Below the pieces are notes generated by a model. That model ran no database searches. It saw only the letters and a list, made by a program, of their open reading frames with translations, and was not told where the DNA came from. Positions 10,974 through 19,074 of a stretch of DNA of 64,000 bases are shown here, one piece after another. The stretch covers positions 620,001 to 684,000 of the forward strand of contig JBAJFE010000018.1 of NCBI GenBank assembly GCA_037903355.1. Reading direction: 5' to 3'. The position numbers and the translations under genes are program-made. How positions within the stretch are numbered: the first letter of the stretch is position 1; each line of letters opens with the position of its first letter. The stretch is from Trichuris trichiura. Taxonomy: Eukaryota; Nematoda; Enoplea; Trichinellida; Trichuridae.

Positions 10974-11255
10974 TTAGGCAAATCGTGTGTTCAGAAGTTG
11001 AACAAATTTTGCAGGGAATATTTTGGCACCATACTCAATGGCGTAAGGGTTTCGCAGATTTATAGGTCCTAAAAATCCCGCTTTCGGCAATCTTTTTCTG
11101 ACACCGTTCGCTTGACCGGTTTCTCTTTTTTTTACTGTTAATAATCGAACAGCCTTTCGATTAGCACCCGAATGCGCTGCTCGCTTTCTTCCTTCCATCC
11201 AAATGCCATTGTAAGGGAAGCGAGGCGCAAGTTCGCAGTACGGGCAGGCAAGCAT
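10974..11255 (-). CDS. Candidate exon(s), unknown
   Basis: A minus-strand opening just upstream of TIM44 encodes a basic, protein-like sequence including PYNGIWMEGRKRAAHSGANR and GPINLRNPYAIEYGAKIFPA. I recognise no family. It may be one exon, or two exons around a short GT...TTTTTAG intron in its middle. It lies between TIM44 and the divergent USF-like gene, so a promoter or 5'UTR region is the alternative explanation. Confidence 0.25.
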   Translation of the reverse strand: MLACPYCELAPRFPYNGIWMEGRKRAAHSGANRKAVRLLTVKKRETGQANGVRKRLPKAGFLGPINLRNPYAIEYGAKIFPAKFVQLLNTRFA

Positions 11256-11689
11256 GTAAAAAAAAGCAAACGTAAAAAGCTAAGCTTGGTCACCGATCTA
11301 GGCTGGAAGAACAGTCTCAAAGCAGTGCCAGTTAAGGTTTATCTGTAAATAGTAACCTGCAAATCTTTAATGATGAAAAAAGACTATTCTAACAAAAACG
11401 TTGAGGAAGTACTTCTCCGTTGCGGCTTATTGTTTACGGATTTTTCTCTGCAGCCATTACCAGACAAAAGATGGGTCCAAATAGTTTTATTGATTGAAAC
11501 TGTTTGATGTTTGTGCTCGTATTCACAATTCCGTCGGTAGTCGCATGGTTAAAGGCAATTTTTCTTACGGCTTAATTCTGCTAGAGCCGTTTCAGACTTC
11601 TGCAAAAACCAAGACGTCGTTGCATGGAATCGTCTGTCCTGATGCGCGCGTCGCTTCCGGTGGGTACTTGTAGTCGTGTAGTGCCGTAG

Positions 11690-12638
11690 AAACTTTCGCC
11701 AACTTCTCCAGCACTGTCCATCAAGCGGTAGCGCGGAAGCGTGTTCCCCGGGAGAAACGGTTGGTGCAGATGGTTCTGCAATTGGTATGGTTACCAACGA
11801 AGCACCGATTGCTCATGGCAATCCACCCGCCGCGCAGGGCCCTCATGTTGAATGTCCTGGGCAGACTTTGCCCTTCAGTAAGCCACTAGATAATCTGAAA
11901 AGTTTGTTCGATCCAGCGGCACGCATGTATTAAGTTGTTGACGTATTAGTTTTTTTCAGATTCATGCTTCCTGGTCCTATCGGTGAATGATACTGCGCAG
12001 GCAAACTTAAATAACGCTCTTTCTCCTGACAGCATTGTTCTTGTGACCAACAAATGCAACAGCTGCCAGTCAGTGGGCTCCGTTGCAAATTCTTTGTCAA
12101 TAGATGAACCAAAAAGCAGTAGTTCGGAGAGTGCTTCCACTTACTGCTCCGTCTCGGGGGCCCCTTTGGGCGGTAAAGTTAAGGAGGACCGTCGACGTTT
12201 GAATCATAACCAAGGTAGATATATTGCAAGTTTTTTCCTTTCTTCATTGGCTTTGCTTAGTGGAAAAAAGGCGCCGAGAGAAAATCAACGAACTGATAAG
12301 CAAGTTAGGCACATTGGTTTTGGGCAACGCATTTCATACGAACAGGGAATTCGTAATGCTCAGTTTAATTTTCCTTTTGCCTCGTCGTCAAGAGGACGTT
12401 CTGTTCTTAGAGTAAAAGCACAATTTTGGCCAGAGTCATGGATTACTTGGTTGAATTGCAACATGCAGCCTGCAAGCTACCGCAAACCGCGCGGTCCATT
12501 GAAGCTTGGAGCGTTCGCTTGTCCGCAATGAAGCAGCAAATCACAACCATGGAAGAGCGGAACAGAAAATTGAGAACACTTCTAATGGAGATTGCCGGAC
12601 AGTCGCCCAACTTGAAAGAGGAGCCGATCGACAAGTAA
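11690..12638 (+). CDS. USF-like bHLH-leucine zipper transcription factor
   Basis: Upstream stimulatory factors bind CACGTG E-boxes as dimers in the nucleus. The diagnostic part is the basic region plus helix 1, joined across a 46-bp intron (12215-12260): NHNQVEKRRREKINELISKL. It carries the His, Glu and Arg contacts of E-box binders. A second intron (12353-12410, 58 bp) leads to helix 2 and the zipper, STILARVMDYLVEL followed by heptad-like repeats to TMEERNRKLRTLLMEI, and a stop at 12636-12638. The spacing of loop and helix 2 (compare ILSKACDYIQEL in USF) favours USF over Myc or MITF. The N-terminal exons (11690-11900 and 11960-12214) are serine- and asparagine-rich and less certain. The start may be ATG 11787 or lie in an exon further upstream. 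The gene is divergent from TIM44. Confidence 0.8.
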
Positions 12639-12951
12639 CCATTGCCTTTGCCAAAACGAAATTGGGCCAAACACTTTGCAGCCGGTATACGTTGCAATGC
12701 ATGTGCCTTTTCTCGCTGTCTTTTCCGTGTCAAAACTCTCAACTATCTAGACGGCATCGGAATAGACTTTATCTGTCAAGATGTGATGAGTTTTTGGCAT
12801 TCCAATGCCATTCTCTCTTTTAGAAAAGCGGTGAAATAAAATAGTGCATTTTGTGCGTCACTGTCTGTCCGCTTCTGGGCTCGCGGTTTTCCTTCGATTT
12901 AATGTCATTTCCTGCGCAGTGTTTCTTACTGTAGTCACCTAAAAATACTTT

Positions 12952-13078
12952 AGGTGCTATATTAGTAGTAAGCGTTTCTGACTAGATTGACGAGCTTTTC
13001 GTCTTTCAAATACTAGCTGCTTGTGTCAGTCAGAAATTGTCGACGATAACGTTATCCAGAAAACTTCCATTAAGTTTC
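12952..13078. repeat. 127-bp direct repeat flanking PLE copy 2, left
   Basis: It matches 15840-15966 over 127 bp without gaps and with three substitutions, both copies in the same orientation. The two copies sit exactly at the two ends of PLE copy 2, so they behave as a very long target-site duplication. The sequence is not found in the other PLE copies. Confidence 0.9.
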
Positions 13079-13239
13079 ATTCGAAAAACAGGATGTCTTT
13101 TAACAGGCTTGAATAGTTTCCTAGTAGGTCTTCAGATTCACGGGTTTGGCCTGTTGGATGTATCTGTAAGTAAACTTCAAAATGCCCTACCAACGGGATG
13201 GATGAGCAAATTGTAAGAGAAAATACAGAACAATTTGTA

Positions 13240-13277
13240 TACCGTACGTTTCGGAACTGCTCGTGTTCCGTCGTCAG
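13240..13277 (-). ncRNA. Hammerhead-ribozyme-like core in PLE copy 2
   Basis: Minus-strand CTGACGA (13277-13271), a GGAAC/GTTCC stem with a 7-base loop, GAAAC (from 13252), then GTACGGTA. It is nearly identical to the copy 1 motif, with substitutions in the loop and one position after the CTGACGA box that keep the stem intact. Confidence 0.55.
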
Positions 13278-13345
13278 CAGTGTTGGGGAGAAGGTGTTTA
13301 TTCGGTAAGGGGTTTATATAGCGCATGGGTACAATGGGTGTTTGA

Positions 13346-15721
13346 TTAGTTGGGTAGGGCGCAGCATTGGAATTTATTAATCGGCGCAGCCCATACTTCA
13401 CTAACCTCCACGCCATTGTCGCGATTGATAGTGGAGTTGCTCTGGATGTACAGAGCCTCCTTAATACGCCTAAGATGTAATAAGTTTTCGTGGCATATGA
13501 TCTTCGGGTGCGGGTCGAGTGTGCACCGAGATGCGTGCTCAACGATCACTGAGGCACTTATCGCGTTCTCCATGGCTTTTCGAGGGTCCGTTGTCGGTGG
13601 ACGCCCTCGGCCGGTGGCCTGTACCCCATTGAGTCTTCGTTCGGCGTTCTTGTATGTCAACACATTCTTCATGTGTTGGCCGAATCTCTTAAGTAAAGTG
13701 TTGCCCGTTTCTCCTATGTAGGAGGCGTTGCAACCACACTTTATTTGGTAAATGACACCGGGTCTGCTGTCAAAAGGAACCTTGATCTTGTCATTTCTCA
13801 CAATCGAACGAAGATTACATGAACTTTTAAATCTCACGTTGAAATTTAAGGAGCGCCCCAGTCTCCTGATCCGTTCACTTAAACCACTGTAGTAGGGAAG
13901 GAGCAGCACCGGGCGTTGTTGGTTATCAGGCGGGGACGGTGATGAAGGTTTATTTTGTTGGCACTGTTTAATAATGGAATTGATGAATTTACTGGGGTAT
14001 CCGTTACTGCATAGTGTGTTATAAATGTGTCTTAATTCTGTATTTAAATATTCGGGGTCACAAACCGTTAGGGCCCTGTCAACCATCCCTTTAACTATAC
14101 CTCTTTTAACTGAAATAGGGTGATGAGAAGAAAAGTTTAGGTGCCGGTCCGAGTGGGTGGGTTTCCTATAAACTGTTGTTTTTAACTTATTCCCTTGTTT
14201 AATGACTAAGACATCTAGAAAAGGGAGTTTACAATTATTTTCCTTCTCAATGGTTAGCGTTATCTGGTTGGGGAAGAGACTATTCAGGTGTTCCAAGAGA
14301 GTTTCTTCACTGCCTGATTTTATGATGGCAAAGATGTCGTCTACATATCTTTTGAAAAGGATAGGAGGGGCACAGTCTTGCAGAGTGCTGAAGGCTTTTT
14401 CTTCGAGATGTTCCATGAAGATCTCCGCAAGTATGGGGGAGAGTGGACTGCCCATGGGCGCACCGTCCTTTTGTGAGAAGAAACTATCCTGGAATCTGAA
14501 GTAGTTGCCCTCGCGCATGCAGAACGACACTAATTTAACTATGTGGGTGGGGTTTAATTTCGTCCTCTGCAAGATGGTGTCGTCCGCATCTAACAGAGTT
14601 TGAAGCAAGTTGATGGTATATTTTATGGGAACGCTTGTGAAAAGGTCTTTTACATCGTAACTGACCATGATGTCACCGGGCTGCATTTTTATGTCTTTTA
14701 GTGTGGAACAAAATTCTTTACAATTTTTAACATTGGACTCGCGTTTACCGGTTAGGGGTTGGATTATAGTTTTTAGATATGAACAAAGTCTTGAGGTGAC
14801 ACTATTAATGCTGGAGACAACTGGTCTTAGAGGGACCCCTGGTTTGTGGATTTTGGGAAGGCCGTAAAGTTCAGGGCACCTAGTGTTACTGATGTATGAG
14901 AGACTACGGTTTATTTTAGAAATAATTGGGTCTTGGGGTTCATTGGCGAAGGAGTCTAACATATTTTGCAAAAGTTTTCGGGTCTTATCGGTCGGGTCTT
15001 GTTTTATGGGACGGTAAACGGGGTTGCTGAGGAGCTCATTTATCTTTTGTGTGTAGATGTTCCTATCCAGTATAACAACCGTATTACCTTTATCAGCCTT
15101 CGTAATCACAATGTCCGTTCTAGACTTTAGACTTTTAATGATCCCCCGTTCTGAACTGCTTAGGTTTGGGGTCGGACGATTGTTGCTGTTGTTGCGCAAT
15201 ACTAGGCTGGAGATGTGACCTTTAATTTCTTTAGCTACCTTAGGATCGGTTTGCGCGAGACCGTACTCTGTGGAGGCAATTATATCTAAAATCGGGGGGT
15301 TCTTAGGAGTGGGAACGAAATTTAAACCTTTGCCTGAAACTGTTGTCTCATTGCCGTTTAGAACAAGGGAGCTGAGGTTAACGATAGTTTTATCTGTGTT
15401 ATTGAGTGAAGATGATGGACGCGCTTGCTTATTGTTGGACCTACGGAACTCCCAGGAGCGGGAACAGTATACGGATTGGAACTTTCTGTCAAGAAGGGCT
15501 GTTTGGTTTATTTTTATTAGGGAACTAGTATTTTTAATGTGGAATCTCAGTTGGACGAGAAGGTCCGGTCTTAGAAAGTCAGAAAGGAAGGCTGAAGAGC
15601 TGTTAGAAACATACCGTAAGTGGGCTATTGATTTCCTATGGTCCCTGATGGTGGACCTCAACAGGGAAAAACCGGTGGATTTTAATAAATTACTCGTTCG
15701 TTGACTGTGAACGGTATACAA
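13346..15721 (-). CDS. PLE reverse transcriptase with GIY-YIG endonuclease, open reading frame
   Basis: A single 791-codon ORF, the best preserved RT in the window. Domains in order are an N-terminal region (HSQRTSNLLKSTGF), the DKG box KADKGNTVVILDR, GLPKIHKPGVPLRPVVS, SYDVKDLFTS with the first catalytic aspartate, MGSPLSPILAEIFMEH, the catalytic YVDDIFA, LPFLDVLV, RKPTHSD, then PGVIYQIKCGCNASYIGETG for GIY-YIG and a downstream histidine/cysteine-containing tail (VEHASRCTLDPHPKIICHE). The start MYTV comes from the inverted terminal repeat joined to the ORF. The native N terminus, which in copy 1 reads MKQLKPVKRHPVFRNIRSAH, is missing. The catalytic residues look intact, so this copy could encode active enzyme if expressed. 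Confidence 0.9.
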   Translation of the reverse strand: MYTVHSQRTSNLLKSTGFSLLRSTIRDHRKSIAHLRYVSNSSSAFLSDFLRPDLLVQLRFHIKNTSSLIKINQTALLDRKFQSVYCSRSWEFRRSNNKQARPSSSLNNTDKTIVNLSSLVLNGNETTVSGKGLNFVPTPKNPPILDIIASTEYGLAQTDPKVAKEIKGHISSLVLRNNSNNRPTPNLSSSERGIIKSLKSRTDIVITKADKGNTVVILDRNIYTQKINELLSNPVYRPIKQDPTDKTRKLLQNMLDSFANEPQDPIISKINRSLSYISNTRCPELYGLPKIHKPGVPLRPVVSSINSVTSRLCSYLKTIIQPLTGKRESNVKNCKEFCSTLKDIKMQPGDIMVSYDVKDLFTSVPIKYTINLLQTLLDADDTILQRTKLNPTHIVKLVSFCMREGNYFRFQDSFFSQKDGAPMGSPLSPILAEIFMEHLEEKAFSTLQDCAPPILFKRYVDDIFAIIKSGSEETLLEHLNSLFPNQITLTIEKENNCKLPFLDVLVIKQGNKLKTTVYRKPTHSDRHLNFSSHHPISVKRGIVKGMVDRALTVCDPEYLNTELRHIYNTLCSNGYPSKFINSIIKQCQQNKPSSPSPPDNQQRPVLLLPYYSGLSERIRRLGRSLNFNVRFKSSCNLRSIVRNDKIKVPFDSRPGVIYQIKCGCNASYIGETGNTLLKRFGQHMKNVLTYKNAERRLNGVQATGRGRPPTTDPRKAMENAISASVIVEHASRCTLDPHPKIICHENLLHLRRIKEALYIQSNSTINRDNGVEVSEVWAAPINKFQCCALPN

Positions 15722-15839
15722 AATGTTCTGTATTTTCTCTTACAATTTGCCCATCCGTCTGTTGGTAGGGCACTTTGAAGTTTACTTACAGATACATCCA
15801 ACAGGCCAAACCCGTGAATCTGAAGATCTACTATGAAAG
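15721..15839 (+). repeat. Inverted pseudo-LTR at the 5' end of PLE copy 2
   Basis: This sequence (TTCTGTATTTTCTCTTAC ... CTGAAGATCTACTATGAAAG) is the reverse complement, with few changes, of 13130-13240 at the other end of the element. Inverted terminal repeats of this type are known in Penelope-like elements with a truncated 5' end. Confidence 0.85.
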
Positions 15840-15966
15840 AGGTGCTATATTAGTAGTAAGCGTTTCTGACTAAATTGACGAGCTTTTCGTCTTTCAAATA
15901 CTAGCTGCTTGTGTCAGTCAGAAATTATCGACGATAACGTTATCCAGAAAACTTTCATTAAGTTTC
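15840..15966. repeat. 127-bp direct repeat flanking PLE copy 2, right
   Basis: Partner of 12952-13078; three substitutions and no gaps. Confidence 0.9.
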
Positions 15967-16020
15967 TTTGCTGTAATGGTGATGCTGCAGGTTTTCTTCC
16001 TTAAGTAAATATTAATCAGA

Positions 16021-16268
16021 CCAAATCAAAAACGGAACTTTTCATAACGGGTCCTTAAGTTATTCTTTATTGGCAAAACGGATTTTTTCCGTTGAGCGAT
16101 AAAAAAACGATGAAACGAATATGCGAATGCAAAACCCAGAGCTTTCGGAACGCTACTGTTTCCGTCTTCGGTGGTGCCTACGCCCTAGTGTTCCGAAAGT
16201 TCCGGTTTTTGCATTCGCTTCATCGCTTTTTGACCGCTCAACGGGGACAATCCGTTTTACCGCTAAAG
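16021..16268. mobile_element. Short foldback element, probably PLE-derived and non-autonomous
   Basis: A 248-bp insertion between two copies of AATATTAATCAGA (16008-16020 and 16269-16281). Its arms are inverted repeats of roughly 90 bp. One runs from about 16062 to 16150 (GGCAAAACGGATTTTTTCCG ... GAGCTTTCGGAACG), the other is its reverse complement from about 16190 to 16262. The central part (GCTTTCGGAACGCTACTGTTTCCGTC) resembles the hammerhead region of the PLEs at 6.9 and 21.2 kb, with a degenerate CTGACGA box. There is no coding capacity. I infer it is a third PLE-related family; a DNA-transposon MITE is the alternative. Confidence 0.65.
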
Positions 16269-16281
16269 AATATTAATCAGA

Positions 16282-19074
16282 TCGTTCTAGTATTCATTCG
16301 CTAAGCAAAAGCGAAAAAGGTTAGTCCTGTAGAGAAAAGACCCGTATTAGAAGTGGCTGCTTATCTTTAAAGCGCGTATTCTTTATTCGTACGAACACAT
16401 TGAATTCTTTTGCTAAGAAGAACTTGTGGAACTTTAGACGAAGCGCATTTGACTACGAAGGAACGCTTTTTAGAATGTCAATAGCAAAAATTGTTAGCTT
16501 GCGAACTACGCTTTGAAATATCCTGCTTTTCACAATCTTGTTACTTTCCACCTTCCGCTTGTGGAAGCAAAGGAGCATTAGCTAGTAGGAGCAACAGTAT
16601 GCTACTTCACTAACCGAATTTTCTAGCTCTGCGTGTTTCTGGTTTTCAGTATAAAAATTAGTTGTTTTATTTGTAAAAACTACGTGTTTTTAACATTTTA
16701 CCGTGTCCAACAACATTGAGGATAACAAAGTTCAAAGAGCACTGTAACTGCCTGCCGCCTTCATGCGCCATCTTCCAGGCCATACGAAAGTACAATATTA
16801 GAGAACACCTTTTAATGTTTCCAGTTATTGTTCACTAGTTGATTTAAGTGTTTAAGCAGTTTTGCGTCAGCCTACGGTAAACGTTGAAAATGATAAACCA
16901 AAGGCGTAATCTGATAGCTTAACTTTTTTTTTAGCCGTGGCTGGTTTTTCTGGCAATGTAACTGTTGAGAAGGATAGGCAGAACTATCATTTAAGTTTAC
17001 TGAAACCATTGTAAACATAGTAAGTCTAACACTCTTTAGCGAAACAGATCAAACGTGGCGGCTTTCAAATTAGTGAGAAGGCAGCTTTCCGTAACTTTTC
17101 AAAGTTTCGATGAACAAGAACTTTTGGGCAGCAGAAAGCCGACTTTGTGTTTTCGCCTCTCTTCCGTTTTGTCATGTCCGTGAGGGCATACGCGCTTCGT
17201 TAGCATTCGTAGTTCTGTAACTAATGCTTGCAGTCGTTGATAGCTTAGCAAAAGATTCTCAGGAGAAGAATTCCGCTTCGATAGTTTGCATACCGTTAGA
17301 CCTAAGGCTTATCAGTTTTACGATAACTTTTAAAAATTGAAAATTCACCTGCTCTCGCGCACTTAGAATGTATATTAAATTTTGTGCATGTTGTATCTGC
17401 ACAATTTTAAATACTATGGCCGTTTACGCAAAGTATTTTGGGCTCTGTTCTAAATAAGTTTTTTTAACCAACGGTGGCTATTAATCCGTATTATTTAAAC
17501 AGCAAACGATAGGCAGCCTATATGTGCAAATACGTAAACGTAAATGGCTCTCGGTGGTTGCGGGAGGGCTCTTGGTTGGCTGAGAAAATTGTGTTCCCGT
17601 CTAACGAACCTACATTCGCTTGACTGAAACCGGAAAAGCTACAGTAAGGTGTTGGCGGAAAACAGCAAAACACTCCATCTGTGCTGTACCAGACAATCTT
17701 TGCTGTGCGAAACAAGCGTGTCCCGTTAAAGCTACTTAAAAGTTTTGCAATTATGCGTAAGCAGAGATTTACGCTAATGAATGGACGAATTTGTTTTTAA
17801 GCAGCTAGCACACATTGCCACGGTGAACCGGTTAACCGCATGCTTCTACATTTGTTTTCGCGCTAGACGATTAATTTTTGAGCATTCACCTTTCCACTTT
17901 ACCTGCACGTTATGCCAGCGCACGTTTTGCTTTGCTGTTATTGTGAAAATAGCTTCGATAGCGCACGGATACTTCTAAAAGCGTTTTATTTGCAAGACAG
18001 CTCTTGGTAGGGTTTTAAGAATTGCCGAGAGCTCATTTGCCAATCATTCGACTGATTTCTTGAAAGTCTAACCTGTAAATCAATTGCAGTGGAAAGAGAA
18101 TTACGGTATGCGTTTTATTCTTGGCTATTTATTTTCGGTTGGATTTAAACCTACATTGTTGAACAGGTTTGTTAGTAATTTTTGTTATTTGAATAAAATC
18201 TGTTAACAATTTCGAGACTTCAGTGCACCCCTGTCCTAAACGTTGCGTAACTGTCCGTTTCTTGCTGGGTTACTCTCGTAGAGAGATAACATTACTGCCC
18301 CCTTATTAGTGTCCTTAAAGGTTTTTTTGGTGTGTTTCCTGAGCCTTGTTGTTTTCTGGCTTGTGTTGATCCCGTAGAAGCCAACTGCTGGTTCGCCTGT
18401 TTCCCAAAGGCATACCGCACTTCTCTTGTCGCCTAGTCGCGTTAGCTTACTGCAAAAAAGATGTGCATTATGCGAGCAGGGTTAGTTTGCGTTTCTTCAG
18501 GACTAGTATTGTTCCTCAAAATGTTTTTATACGTTTCTCCTGGCACGTAGAATTAAAATAAAAGAGTAGTCTATTTCATTGCTTTCGCCATCTGCGCTTA
18601 GACTTATGCTTCTGTTTGGTTTTGCTGAAGTATGCTTGCCGTATCAGCGATACCGAAGAGTGCATAGTTCGGGCAAAAGCCCCGCTGAAAGGCGATAAGT
18701 AAATGTCAGTTTTTTTTCCATAATTTGTAAGGCTGTTTCTTGTTCATTTGAATGAAGCCAATCGAAATTGTTGAATGTACAATGCGTTTCAGCAGCCAAG
18801 ATGAATGCCGTAGCTTTTATTTCCAAAACTAAGCCGTTTTTTATTCATAAAAATTCCCAACACATTCAGGCTCTTCAGTGTGCGCGTAACAAGTACACTG
18901 TTTAGAAGTTCATTCCCGATTTTTAAGTCTAATTATTTACTGCGATCGATAAGAATTTTTTACGCGTCGTTTTGCTTAGAATTTCCTTCAGTGAAATTTC
19001 ATTTCAAATACTTATTCTGCCGAAATGTTCAGTTTTTAAAATTTTGAAATTACTCTTATTGACAGATTGAAAAA
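16282..19074. other. No gene seen
   Basis: About 2.8 kb with only short, unconvincing ORFs. The last bases before 19075 (CTTATTGACAG) look like a splice acceptor feeding the NUP50 start codon. Confidence 0.45.

Larger units (their letters stand above)
13079..15839 (-). mobile_element. Penelope-like retroelement, copy 2 (family 1, 5'-truncated, inverted pLTR)
   Basis: A 2.76-kb insertion of the same family as copy 1. Reading on the minus strand, the order is an inverted pseudo-LTR (15839-15721), then the RT/GIY-YIG ORF starting where copy 1 reads HSQRTSNLLK, a hammerhead-like core (13277-13240) and the pseudo-LTR in forward orientation. The end at 13079-13130 runs about 50 bp beyond the terminal repeat into sequence homologous to the start of the ORF (compare 3628-3680). 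That suggests the template was read through from a tandem copy. The insertion is flanked by the 127-bp direct repeat. Confidence 0.9.

Noticed and set aside
11983..12531. Single 182-aa plus-strand ORF taken as one protein
   Set aside because: It reads through the 46-bp intron at 12215-12260 in the wrong frame; splicing restores the bHLH domain instead.
12952..13078. 127-bp repeat considered as a CRISPR-like or LTR unit
   Set aside because: Only two copies exist, at the ends of a PLE, and they lack LTR termini; this is a flank duplication.
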